In this document: positions 53,001 through 59,960 of the stretch, piece by piece
Position numbering within the stretch: the stretch's first letter is position 1
How the letters are laid out: every line of letters begins with the position of its first letter
DNA from: JAFGKK01 sp964521085
GTDB lineage: Bacteria > Chloroflexota > Anaerolineae > Anaerolineales > RBG-16-64-43
Length of the DNA: 64,000 nt
Assembly: GCA_964521085.1 (NCBI GenBank)
Contig: CAZFPL010000011.1
Span: 1-64,000, forward strand
Direction: 5' to 3'
Notes under the pieces: model-generated
The model's database searches: none
Seen by the model: the letters and a program-made list of their open reading frames with translations, nothing else
What the model was told of the DNA's origin: nothing
Translations under genes and position numbers: made by a program

Positions 53001-53399
53001 CCGGATCTCCATTTCCGTCCTTCCATCCGTGCCGATGAGATGAGAAGAGACGTTGTACAGCTGCTTCCGGATGCGGACAACCGCCCGGCCTTCCCGGGAA
53101 GCGAGTTTCCAGATGTCCCCCGCAGGATACGCCGCCGAGGTCAGGCTTTGTAAGGAAAGGTCCACCCCGGGGAGTGAGAACCAGTGCTGGGTCAATGCGT
53201 CGGCGCGGATAAGTTGCCCCCCCGACGATACAACTATCCGGGCTTCTGCTTCGATCGTCTCCGCAGGAGCGGGCGCCGGTGTGATAATCCGCCGCCGCGG
53301 GAAGATCCATCGGCTGAAGAGGATCGCACCCAGCCAGAACCCGCCTCCAAGGAGGAGAATCAGCAGGCCGAGGGTGAGAAGTTGTCCGGAAAAATTCAT
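47037..53399 (-). CDS. Giant multi-GAF sensor histidine kinase
   Basis: 2120 aa. One N-terminal membrane helix (about 7-29) with a very short outside part, then a PAS-like region (about 45-140) and roughly nine to ten GAF domains up to about residue 1720 (repeated endings such as AVEMAALSLQNALVHE, LFQLLGEQVAIYLENARLLEE, VSAQLGQALENVRLHQ, AANQVAAAINNAELYRLIRDQ), one PAS domain (about 1760-1870), HisKA with phospho-accepting His1897 in VSHELRTPM, and an HATPase domain (N-box near 2014-2018, DTGIGI 2046-2051, GTGLGL 2076-2081). All catalytic boxes are intact. Flanked by two response regulators in one operon (24 and 14 base gaps). The many GAFs suggest integration of several small ligands or redox/light cofactors; no conserved chromophore Cys was searched for. 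Confidence 0.92.
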   Translation of the reverse strand: MNFSGQLLTLGLLILLLGGGFWLGAILFSRWIFPRRRIITPAPAPAETIEAEARIVVSSGGQLIRADALTQHWFSLPGVDLSLQSLTSAAYPAGDIWKLASREGRAVVRIRKQLYNVSSHLIGTDGRTEMEIRFRPLPSAAHLFPPAVSEAAPGFIRSAFSSLDLPKAAHNLIVNLLPLSGADWGMITIWDPIRQMLIPKCSQASASLDPAVRLPHAGIRLGEGPSGMLARERRPLRIPELKKYHGLGESPSPENGKFHSFLGFPLEISGEMLGTIEFYAVQPSAFTEETLLRLTPAVEMAALSLQNALVHENDVRREAEASALAEIARTANQLSEPDSFFAKLSQAVSPLVDAQFFGFLLYDDSNQSLEPRKPFHGIPDHLLPMMRIALPSGSPARIRWQTMESSAANGADTLPLLRELGLLPLARALDIHNLGILPLGSPGDSTGWLWVANKTAAPIDEEDLRRWNPLAVQAGRLIRNLIMLEEYRRGSDRSDFIRRLSTFAASPPPLDDFLRQALSELARILSGDRTALFLLDESRDEILLHPASAHGLREEDKRRFATFSTADPLSRYAVTFTAKPIAIRSTKDSGDPPPYYRPWVDYFQADHWIVTPLLVRGRGIGEIIVGRKQGAFDSEEQHFLSAVAGQLAGTIEREQLFSATDTSLRRRVDQLTSLTRVSRELNTTIDLPYLLQLIHDESIRVTGADCGRIALLDPKRTAYPLRPLLLLGESLPDNTLSRLAMEVLDSGKPHLIRDITSEPGEADHPGILSAILVPVIYEQHAVGLIDLHSHHPGWFDRESLEIVQAYGIQIAIAVGNAQRHEEQVQTDDALRRRARLLSTIHQTGKVSLSHSPLPHRLETITQSIHDALGLTPVLIGSLRRDALEWHARSGLSDRAWQSIQAMHISRDTVLRWMSARSDVEGSIPLPATTGDVEAQRFAAEISEEMEAREILLLPLRTSSSELIGLLAASPVSNAKPGTDFPFLEIFASQATVAIQTDILQQALTEKRRPGQAAGKAKTPGFSENLAAAEAQDLQSRLNRLLALIQVTEFLSTQAEPQALLETFAQSLLDSYAFDIVLVAEERPGGPKLRLSKGKVPAEAQVEMLLGQHNPILSMFQRGQPILALSLDDTPTWLNSPLLSALKARSFLCFPIRARSKTEAVTLLISQEAVTPFRAGDEDLFQLLGEQVAIYLENARLLEETKRRLHEGNVLLEFSRQVSGLDVPLILQSLVDETRNAIPEAEGSMVALWDKEHSKLAVQAVSGYANAQYLHRIACAAGEGLPGQTYQAGKPLHWTHVDMASDFNLTADNLEAYRNGTMGLIPASALGVPLQAGDQLLGIVLLENFTAAEAFSKGNEEVALSLANQSALALEKARLFEEMTDRTRELDERASHLALLNRLTNAAITTSNERSLLQIACRELAAAFDVPQSAAVLIEKDRPEAFVVAEHIYPGRPSAMSMSLPLHGSPAIETILQTRSPMHVENAPNDPRVGNLRFWLKQRQVTSLLILPLLISGDAAGLILIESPETHIFSYADLSLAQTVSAQLGQALENVRLHQTSHALTTDLEHRVVERTTALEREHQRAETLLRISTELVVSLDLEQVLTRALQLVNEAIGADQAAIVLLDPQTQLLVYRASLEKDAPLPKGGRSLPFHAGEGLAGWVIQQRQSVILPDLEKDPRWIHLYPNEPMRYRSALAVPLMVGADALGALLLLSQDPSVFNPEQMRLASAAANQVAAAINNAELYRLIRDQADRLGDLVRSQQVESRKSRAMLEAIADGVMVTDEEQKIVLFNDAAVRLLSLPRERVIGRPAGEFIGLFGKAGRPWQERLQKWRTDPAGIGGGDYLAERITLDSGRVLSVHLAPVGSVEEFIGTVAVFRDITQEVEIDRLKSEFVATVSHELRTPMTAIRGYVEIMMMDAMGPLNDAQRRFLKIVKDNSDRLELLVSDLLDISRMESGQIRLNLDVVEIPDLLEEVAESLRQKSQKDEKPMEIILDSEPDLPSLQADRARVAEILHNLAENAYLYTPAGGKVTLRAVSRPGGVRIDVSDTGIGITPAERERIFERFYRGENPTVMAVPGTGLGLPITRRLVEMHGGSIEVESEGVPGKGSTFHVMLPRDAVQS

Positions 53400-53423
53400 A
53401 TTGGGAGGATGATCTGGAATGGG

Positions 53424-54311
53424 TTATGGACCCGTCCGGCCGGCGAGGGCAGCCAGCTCCGCAATCTGGCGGACGTCGGTAAAGTTATGGTGCGACGAGT
53501 GGATGGCGCTCACCGCAAGGCTGATGAGCGGCGCGCGCTTTTCCGCGCCGGCTGCGTCGGGAACCACAAGGTATCCTCTCTGTTGATCCAGGTACGAGTA
53601 CTTGTTTGGAACGGTCCGGGTAAACCGGTTCTTCAATTGCACTTCGAGTCCCCCCGCGCGGGCTTCTTCCGTCAGAACGACGAAACTGTCGCCTCCGGCA
53701 TATCCGATAAAGTCATCCGGCGCCCCGAATTCGTCAACCACCTGCAGGATCAGATCCGCCGCAAAGCGGAGGAAATCGTCGCCGGAGGAATCGCCGTAGG
53801 CAGTCCGGTAGGCGTCGAAATCCATCAGGCGGCAGTTCAGCATCGACCAGCCCTTGCGGGAGAGGATCTCCTGCAGGCGGACCTCGATCTGGCGGCTGGT
53901 GGGCAATCCCGTCCGTGGGTCGGTGAGGTTTTCGCGTTCCGCGCGAGCGATGGCATTTTGAACACGCAGCCGGAGTTCCTCGATATCGAACGGTTTTGTG
54001 ATGTAATCGTCGGCTCCGAGTTCCAATCCGGCGATCCGATCACGGCGTTCATCGCGCTGGGTGAGGAACAGAATCGGGATGTGCCCGGTCCGGGAGGATG
54101 AACGCAACTGCCGGCAGACTTCATATCCGTCCATATCCGGCAGCATGATATCCAGGACGATCAACTGGGGAAGGGAATGCCGCGTGAGGGAGAGGGCTTC
54201 TTGTCCGCGGGAGGCTACGGAAATTTCAAATCCCTGCGTTTCGAAATATGTCCGCAGCATGGTACCGATGTCCGGATCGTCCTCCACGACCAATATCCTG
54301 CTCTTTCCCAT
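53424..54311 (-). CDS. Response regulator with degenerate GGDEF domain
   Basis: 295 aa. Receiver domain 1-120 with Asp54 (VLDIMLPDMDG) and Lys in YITKPFD; GGDEF-like domain 125-290 beginning LTDPRTGLPTSRQIEVRL. The signature reads GGDSF (206-210), replacing the catalytic Glu, and the substrate-binding region is also changed, so diguanylate cyclase activity is unlikely; it may bind GTP, c-di-GMP or a partner. First gene of the operon with the 2120-aa kinase (24 bases before its start). The ATG is preceded by GGAGG. Confidence 0.88.
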   Translation of the reverse strand: MGKSRILVVEDDPDIGTMLRTYFETQGFEISVASRGQEALSLTRHSLPQLIVLDIMLPDMDGYEVCRQLRSSSRTGHIPILFLTQRDERRDRIAGLELGADDYITKPFDIEELRLRVQNAIARAERENLTDPRTGLPTSRQIEVRLQEILSRKGWSMLNCRLMDFDAYRTAYGDSSGDDFLRFAADLILQVVDEFGAPDDFIGYAGGDSFVVLTEEARAGGLEVQLKNRFTRTVPNKYSYLDQQRGYLVVPDAAGAEKRAPLISLAVSAIHSSHHNFTDVRQIAELAALAGRTGP

Positions 54312-54895
54312 GGGGCCTCCTTGACGGGATCTTCCGGTGTATAGATTTTACTGCATCTGGGAGAGGATGGAGCCGCTGACGATAGTATGGCCTTCGATGA
54401 TCCTTGCGTGATCATTGCGAAGCCGATGTCATCCCCGCATGCTTGGGCGGCCGTCTTCCCCGCGCGGTCGGATGATCGTCATCCCGGCAATTGAGGTAGA
54501 TCGTNNNNNNNNNNNNNNNNNNNNNNNNNNNNNNNNNNNNNNNNNNNNNNNNNNNNNNNNNNNNNNNNNNNNNNNNNNNNNNNNNNNNNNNNNNNNNNNN
54601 NNNNATCCCGGCAATTGAGGTAGATCGTCATCCCGGCGTGACCTCAGCCCGCCCTCGCGAAGCATCCCCACTCGGTTTTTCTTATGAGTGGGGATGGATG
54701 CGGAGCGTAGGCCGGGATCCAAGCGGTGATCGAGAGAATCTCGATCCTTGCGACGGGACTCAATGGATGCCGGCTGCGTGCACCCCTGCTGCGCAACGCG
54801 CAGGTTCCAATATCAACCCGAACCTGCGCGCTCCGCAGGGGCAGGCGCCGGCATGACGATCCGGTAACATCTTGAGATTGATTTGGGACGGGGTA
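54312..54895. other. Gene-free region with a 100-N gap and palindromic repeats
   Basis: No gene is supported. It holds N at 54505-54604, flanked by the same 24 bases (54481-54504 and 54605-54628). The region from about 54471 to 54862 begins GATCGTCATCCCGGC and ends GCCGGCATGACGATC, an inverted pair, with internal hairpins such as CCCCACT/AGTGGGG and CCTGCG/CGCAGG. Confidence 0.8.
54471..54862. repeat. Palindromic intergenic element, copy 1 (contains assembly gap)
   Basis: Ends are inverted (GATCGTCATCCCGGC and GCCGGCATGACGATC) and share the GTCATCCC...GGGCATGAC layout with the element at 59961-60063. No ORF inside, so it looks like a REP/MITE-type repeat. Confidence 0.6.
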
Positions 54896-55531
54896 TCAAC
54901 CGGAGGATTTGCGTTTGATGCGATACGTGCAACTCGGGTCGCCCTTTGCGCGGCAGGAGATTTCCTCGACCGAGTAATGCCTTCCACTGCAGGCCCAGGC
55001 GAGCCCTTCCTGCAGTGCGCCTACCGGCAATTGGCAGCAGGGCGAGGATTTGGTCAATCCCCAACAGTGCGGGCATCGCTCATTGACGAGTAACCAATCA
55101 TGCGGGCGTTTTTCCACCCGTACGCGTTGATCGCTGTAATGGTTCAGCAGCCAAGCCAGCAAGTCCATCCCGCGCAGGATTTTTTGAGTGGGTGGGAGAA
55201 GGCGGAAACCGCGGTGGGATAGACCCAAAATCCCGGAGAAGGCCCGCAGCCCGCGCCGGAACATCGCCCGCCCGGTGCGCATGCAAATTCCACGGGCTGT
55301 TTGTTCGCCGTAGATCTCCTCGAGTGCCTGATACAACTTCGCCGGTGTCCCGAACGGCAGGTCCGGCACCGCATTCTCCGCAATCTCCACCCCCGCCTCC
55401 TTTAAAAGAGGCGCGAGTTTCTGCCTCCCGAGGACTTCTTCGAAGGAGGCGATCATCAAATCCCCGATTTTCGCGGGGTAGATATCGGGCAATGCTTGCG
55501 GGGGAACAGGCCACGATGCGGCAATGTCCAT
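54896..55531 (-). CDS. V4R-domain protein
   Basis: 211 aa from ATG 55531; a TTG at 55576, five bases after the GTPase stop, is an alternative and would add 15 residues. N-terminal helical part (about 20-90), then a V4R (4-vinyl reductase-like) domain ending CSGRHYSVEEISCRAKGDPSCTYRI, with the typical GDPSC ending and several Cys (CPHCWG, CCQLP) that may bind metal. V4R domains bind small hydrophobic ligands or metals in sensory proteins. Encoded directly after a small GTPase and DUF4388 gene, suggesting one signalling unit. Confidence 0.8.
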   Translation of the reverse strand: MDIAASWPVPPQALPDIYPAKIGDLMIASFEEVLGRQKLAPLLKEAGVEIAENAVPDLPFGTPAKLYQALEEIYGEQTARGICMRTGRAMFRRGLRAFSGILGLSHRGFRLLPPTQKILRGMDLLAWLLNHYSDQRVRVEKRPHDWLLVNERCPHCWGLTKSSPCCQLPVGALQEGLAWACSGRHYSVEEISCRAKGDPSCTYRIKRKSSG

Positions 55532-55580
55532 AGGCGTGGAACGGGCTCCAATTCGGGAGGAAGGTCGGTTCTTCAAAGGA

Positions 55581-56123
55581 TCAGGATTTGTCGCCGGTTT
55601 CGATTTCCTGAAGGATGCTGCTGAGGAGCTCCAGGAGGATGGTTTTCACTTTTTCCTTGTCGTTGGCAACGCAAGGAATGCATTTGACACTCGGATCCAG
55701 CTTGAGCGCGATGCGCAGGTCGTCGACTGGCCAGGCTTCGGGAACGTCCTGTTTGTTGGCGGCCACCACGTAGGGAGTGGGGGCGTATGCCCGGAAGGTG
55801 TCGAGGATGAACCGCGCTTCGCGGAACGTTTCCGGGCGGGAGCTGTCGACGATGACGACAAACCCCAGCATGCCCTCGGAGAGGATTTCCCACATGAAGT
55901 CGAATCGTTTTTGGCCCGGCGTGCCGAACAGATAGAGGACCAGGTCGTCGTCCACCGTGATCCGGCCGAAATCCATGGCCACCGTTGTCGTCTCCTTCAC
56001 CTTTTCCACTTCCAAGGAGATTTTCCGTTCCGTCGACACCACTTCGATCTCGCTGATCGACCGGATGAACGCGGTTTTTCCTGAGTTGAACGGTCCGGTG
56101 ACCACCATTTTAACGGTTTGCAT
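55581..56123 (-). CDS. MglA/COG2229-type small GTPase
   Basis: 180 aa. G1 GPFNSGKTAFIRSI, Walker B/G3 LFGTPGQKRFDFM, G4 ANKQD; the T-P-G-Q form of G3 (Pro instead of Ala) is typical of the MglA-like bacterial Ras family. Usually works with a Roadblock/LC7 partner as GAP and controls polarity or motility; no Roadblock gene is seen in the window. It follows the DUF4388 gene by 15 bases and precedes the V4R gene. Confidence 0.9.
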   Translation of the reverse strand: MQTVKMVVTGPFNSGKTAFIRSISEIEVVSTERKISLEVEKVKETTTVAMDFGRITVDDDLVLYLFGTPGQKRFDFMWEILSEGMLGFVVIVDSSRPETFREARFILDTFRAYAPTPYVVAANKQDVPEAWPVDDLRIALKLDPSVKCIPCVANDKEKVKTILLELLSSILQEIETGDKS

Positions 56124-56138
56124 GTTGGAAAGCGCTCC

Positions 56139-56957
56139 TTATAACGAGCGGATACGATCGGCAAGACGTTTGATCAACCCGGCCTGCTCGGGAGTCTTGG
56201 GCATGGGCTGGATCTTCGCCAGCGAAGGCGGCGCCGGCATCCCCTCCGGCAGCAGGATCTCCACCACGCCGGCTTGCATCAGCCCGTAAACGATCCGGCG
56301 CAATTCGATTTCACTCAACCGGTTGGCGCGCGCAATCTGACGCATGGTGTTCTTGGGCGAGATGTAGGAAACCACCCGCCACTCTTCGACGCTTAGGTTG
56401 ATGTTGCGCAACCGGGCATCGGGACGGTCGGTGAACTTGAGTGCATAATCCAGATTGGGGATCTCTTCCTGCAGCTGTTCGAACTCCCGCATTCGGCGGG
56501 CGCCTTCCATGATCAGGTTTTCCAGATCGATGCGGACGGTGATGCGGTCGTCGGGCGGAAGGATGCCCAGGTAGAACTGGAAGATGCCCTCGTTCCAGGT
56601 GAAGAGTCGGAAGACCAGGTCGTTGAGATACTTGTGAAGGGACTGCAGAATCGCCTGCTGGGTCAGATAATTGGCATGGATCAGAAGCAATCCCAGCTCT
56701 TTGTCGTTGGCCGATTCCGGACGGTTCTGCAGGGTGGCAGCCTGTTCTTCTGTCAGCAGATGGTTGTACCGAAGGATCGAGATGAGCCGCCCGCCTTCAT
56801 CCCCGCGCTGACCATAGATCAGCTTGCCGTCCAGGAACGCCAGACTGGCCAATTCGGACGGACCCTGGATGGTAAGGGTGCCGCTTTTTTTGGCGATGTG
56901 AATCAGGTTCAGCAGTTTGGTGACGCTGAAATCCCGCAGATTGCCCTGGAGGGCCAT
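56139..56957 (-). CDS. DUF4388 (PatA-N-like) domain protein
   Basis: 272 aa. MALQGNLRDFSVTKLLNLIHIAKKSGTLTIQGPSELASLAFLDGKLIYGQRGDEGG is the DUF4388 start; residues 60-140 continue with LLTEEQAATLQ and LVFRLFTWNEGIFQFYLGILPP. The C-terminal part (about 165-240) resembles a winged helix (WRVVSYISPKNTMRQIARANRLSEIELRRIVYGLMQAGVVEIL). DUF4388 proteins are commonly encoded with MglA-type GTPases. Role: probable effector or adaptor of the GTPase downstream. Confidence 0.87.
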   Translation of the reverse strand: MALQGNLRDFSVTKLLNLIHIAKKSGTLTIQGPSELASLAFLDGKLIYGQRGDEGGRLISILRYNHLLTEEQAATLQNRPESANDKELGLLLIHANYLTQQAILQSLHKYLNDLVFRLFTWNEGIFQFYLGILPPDDRITVRIDLENLIMEGARRMREFEQLQEEIPNLDYALKFTDRPDARLRNINLSVEEWRVVSYISPKNTMRQIARANRLSEIELRRIVYGLMQAGVVEILLPEGMPAPPSLAKIQPMPKTPEQAGLIKRLADRIRSL

Positions 56958-57445
56958 GCTGTATTCCGATCCTGCAAAGAAGTGAGGCGTCCGTGGTTTT
57001 CCCGGAAACTTGATTGCGGATTATACCCGCAAGGTTCGGGGAAGGTCAAACGGAAGCGCTTATAGGGTATCGAATGCTTCTATGTAGATATACCGGACTC
57101 TGGAACTTTGCAGTAAAAATGAGGGAAAGACTTTCAGAATCCGAATCAAGGTCGGAGAAGGTCAAGGGCTTCCCGAGGTTTATGATTGCGTCCTGCCCCA
57201 TAAAACACGCTTTTCCGGTTATCCACTCCGGAACTTAGCCTAAATGCGGGGTTGTGGAGGAATAACCTTGGAATGGTCGGTTTTAGGATTTACAAATAGG
57301 AAGTCTCCTGAATGGATTAACCGCTGGAGTAGATTTTAATTAATGGCCGGCCCGTTTTTTAGTACTCCCGGGAGATATTCCAGCCCGTAAAAAAATCAGT
57401 AGTTTGACCAGCCCGGAGCAGGATGCTAAAATGCAACGCAATTAA
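56958..57445. other. Gene-free spacer before tRNA-Glu
   Basis: No coding region is supported. AT-richer than the rest. Contains CTCCCGGGAG, a self-complementary 10-mer near 57366-57375. The promoters of the DUF4388 operon (leftward) and of tRNA-Glu (rightward) should be here, but no clear pair of hexamers stands out. Confidence 0.5.
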
Positions 57446-57518
57446 GCCCCCGTTGTCTAGCGGCCTAGGACGTGGCCCTCTCAAGGCCAAAACACGAGTT
57501 CGAACCTCGTCGGGGGCA
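57446..57518 (+). tRNA. tRNA-Glu (anticodon CTC)
   Basis: 73 bases. Acceptor GCCCCCG/CGGGGGC, D-arm GTCT/GGAC, anticodon stem TGGCC/GGCCA with loop CTCTCAA giving anticodon CTC, T-arm ACGAG/CTCGT with loop TTCGAAC, discriminator A. CCA is not encoded, unlike the tRNA-Asp in this window. Confidence 0.95.
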
Positions 57519-57620
57519 CTAGTGTGAAAAGCAAGTACTTAAGAGGGTCTTGCGGGGTCTCGATTCTTTTGCCGTTTTGATGTATACTATAGTTGGTACG
57601 GGGGGTTTCCCCTACGACCA

Positions 57621-57658
57621 GGCGCCGGCCGCCCCCCTCGGCTGGCGCTTTTTTTTAA
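57621..57658 (+). terminator. Terminator downstream of tRNA-Glu
   Basis: GCGCCGGCCG...CGGCTGGCGC pairs over 10 bases around a C-rich loop, followed by eight T. Just upstream, TATACT (57583-57588) could be a -10 giving a very short transcript of two hairpins, or the whole segment may simply end the tRNA transcript. Confidence 0.8.
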
Positions 57659-57659
57659 C

Positions 57660-58073
57660 AAGTTCCCGCTGTGATGATTAACGCCGGATACGCGGTTGCG
57701 GACGTCGATCCTAAAAGCCCAGAACGACATGATTTTTCCTACTCAGACATTTAAAAATGAGATTGGTGAGGGATAGATGGTTCCTTCCGATCTCAAAGCC
57801 CCATTGGTTTTTCCGAGCTGACCTTTTCGGGTGAGATTGACCGGTCAGCGAGGGCGGCGGGGTTTCCCCCGGGCGATTCACAGAGCCGGATAAAACTGAT
57901 ATCATAAACCTCTGGCGAAGACAGCCTGGAACAAACGCCGAGAATCCCGCCGAAGTCCGTCCGGTGAACCTAAAGGCCGGATTTCTTCGGGAAATGGGAT
58001 TGAATTCCCGCCCGATCAGGACTCGGGAGGTAATCCCAAAAAGGTCACATCCAATCCTTTGGGAGAAGAAGGC
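57660..58073. other. Gene-free spacer and leader of the membrane phosphodiesterase-like gene
   Basis: No gene supported. Short hairpins occur near 57960-58030. TCCCAAA (58034-58040) can pair with TTTGGGA (58058-58064), which overlaps the beginning of the GGGAGAAGAAGG ribosome-binding region of the next gene, so translation could be modulated by structure. Confidence 0.5.
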
Positions 58074-59843
58074 ATGACGATACCCAGTTTCCTACGTTCC
58101 CGTTTTTTCATCGCAGGGTGTCTTTTTCTGGCGGCGGGCGCCCTGTCCGTATTGTGGGCGGTGAGGTTGATGGAATCCATCAATTCCTACCGTTCACCGC
58201 TGCACTCTGCGCCGCCGCTTGTGCAGGAACCTCTCGGGCACGCCCTCTCGCAGCGGCTGATCATCGTCTTGGTGGACGCTCTACGGGATGATACGTCGCA
58301 CGACACAGAACTCATGCCGTACCTGGAGACCCTGCGTGAAGAGGGCGCCTGGGCTACGATGCACAGCCGGCCGCTGTCGTATTCCCAGCCGGGGTATTCC
58401 ACCCTGCTGATCGGCGCCTGGCCGGATATCAACGACGGGCCGGCCCTCAACCAGGAATATGAAAAAATCCCGGTCTGGACCCAGGATAATCTTTTCACGG
58501 CGGTCCATCGGGCGGGCGGCAGGACATCCATTGCGGCGAACAACGCCTTTGAAAAACTGATCCCCAGTCCGGATTTGAACGATTCCTTCTTCACGGAGGA
58601 ATGCAACCAGGCGGGGGACGACCTGATTTTCACCCAGGCTCTCCAGTGGGTGAAATCCGGCGGTCAATCGCTGATGCTTATTCATCTGTGCCAGGTCGAT
58701 GACGCCGGCGATTATCTGGGCGGTCCGAAAAGCCAGGCCTGGGCGGATTCAGCCACCCGGGTGGACGCATTGATCCAGATGATCGGTGCGCAACTGGATT
58801 TTACGAAAGATACCCTGATGATCGTCAGCGACCATGGTCAGATCGACGCCGGCGGTCACGGCGGCCCGGAGGCGATCAACCTGTTGGAACCGTTCATCCT
58901 GGTCGGAGCGGGGGTATGGCCGGGATATTTCGGCAACATGCAGATGGTCGATGTGGCTCCCACCGCTGCGGCGCTTCTCGGAGTGTCCATTCCGGCCACC
59001 AGCCAGGGCCGTGTACTCTGGTGGATGCTCCGCCTTGCATATGAAGTTAACTCGACGTTGACGGCCACCACAGAAAAACAGCAGAAACAATTATATGATT
59101 ACTACACCCGGATGATCGGAACCAGCGCCACCCTAAATGCGGAAGAAACGGATCCGGTCATTAAATATGAGGCCGGCATCGACCGCGCGCGGGATAACCG
59201 GTTAAGCGGAGAAATAATGGGCAGAGTCTTCCTGATGTTGCTGCCCGCAGCCGCGGCGGTGTTCTTCGTTTGGAAATACCGCGGCCGAAAGCTGCTGGAG
59301 CGGATCCTGCTGTTTGTGCTTTATGCGGCGGTATTCACTGCCGTGTACATGCTCCTGTTCCGCCAGACCTTTTCCCTCAGCCGGGTCCAGACCGAAACGG
59401 GGATGATCCTTGCGATCGTCGTTTCCACTGTGGCAGGTTTCCTCGCAGCCTGGCTGGTTAACGCTTATCTGCAGCGTTTCTTTTCGGATGGGCTGGAAGC
59501 GACCGCCGAAAATACCCTCGCCTTGGCGGGCGTGTTCATGTGTTTGCTTTCGTTGTTTGTGGCGGCTCATTTTGTCGTGAACGGGACGGTCGCGCGTTGG
59601 ACCCTGCCGGAGGTGAACACCGCCTTCTTCGGGCTTCTCTCGATGATCCAGATTTTCGCCTTGGCTGCGGTGGGAGGCCTTTTGGCAGGCGGAGTCGGGA
59701 TTGCCAAGTGGGCGGTTGACCAGCGGTCCGGATCGGAGTCGGTCAAACGCCACTCTCCAGCCGCGCCTGTAAAAAGAGAACCGGAATCCCGTCCTGCACA
59801 AGCGAGAAAGCGAACAGGCCGCGGATCCGGGCGTAAAAAATAA
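58074..59843 (+). CDS. Membrane-anchored alkaline-phosphatase-superfamily protein (type I phosphodiesterase-like)
   Basis: 589 aa. One N-terminal helix (about 8-28), then an outside catalytic domain (about 55-330): IIVLVDALRDD (metal Asp), SYSQPGYSTLLIGAWPD (nucleophile Ser/Thr region), HLCQVDDAGDYLGGP, and VSDHGQIDAGGHGGPE, the Asp-His and His ligands of the superfamily. The end has about five membrane helices (residues 380-560) and a basic, disordered tail (SVKRHSPAAPVKREPESRPAQARKRTGRGSGRKK). The layout recalls lipid- or glycan-linked phospho-group transferases or hydrolases; the substrate is unknown. ATG 58074 follows AGAAGG; an in-frame TTG at 58059 is less likely. Confidence 0.83.
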   Translation: MTIPSFLRSRFFIAGCLFLAAGALSVLWAVRLMESINSYRSPLHSAPPLVQEPLGHALSQRLIIVLVDALRDDTSHDTELMPYLETLREEGAWATMHSRPLSYSQPGYSTLLIGAWPDINDGPALNQEYEKIPVWTQDNLFTAVHRAGGRTSIAANNAFEKLIPSPDLNDSFFTEECNQAGDDLIFTQALQWVKSGGQSLMLIHLCQVDDAGDYLGGPKSQAWADSATRVDALIQMIGAQLDFTKDTLMIVSDHGQIDAGGHGGPEAINLLEPFILVGAGVWPGYFGNMQMVDVAPTAAALLGVSIPATSQGRVLWWMLRLAYEVNSTLTATTEKQQKQLYDYYTRMIGTSATLNAEETDPVIKYEAGIDRARDNRLSGEIMGRVFLMLLPAAAAVFFVWKYRGRKLLERILLFVLYAAVFTAVYMLLFRQTFSLSRVQTETGMILAIVVSTVAGFLAAWLVNAYLQRFFSDGLEATAENTLALAGVFMCLLSLFVAAHFVVNGTVARWTLPEVNTAFFGLLSMIQIFALAAVGGLLAGGVGIAKWAVDQRSGSESVKRHSPAAPVKREPESRPAQARKRTGRGSGRKK

Positions 59844-59866
59844 TTGCTCGATCCGGATTATTATTT

Positions 59867-59900
59867 CAAATCCCCCGCTTGAAAAGGCGGGGGATTTTTT
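59867..59900 (+). terminator. Terminator of the membrane phosphatase gene
   Basis: AAATCCCCCGCTT, loop GAA, AAGGCGGGGGATTT followed by T-run: a 13-bp stem 25 bases after the stop codon. Confidence 0.93.
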
Positions 59901-59960
59901 TTAATTTCATATCCGTTTGAATATTGCGTCTATTATTATGAATATGGCGATCTCTTTGAG

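Noticed and set aside
57711..57905. A 64-aa reverse frame in the tRNA-Glu/phosphatase spacer
   Set aside because: No ribosome-binding site, no similarity, composition like random sequence.
57920..58073. Possible riboswitch (cobalamin or c-di-GMP) before the membrane phosphatase gene
   Set aside because: Hairpins exist but the conserved cores of these aptamers are absent.
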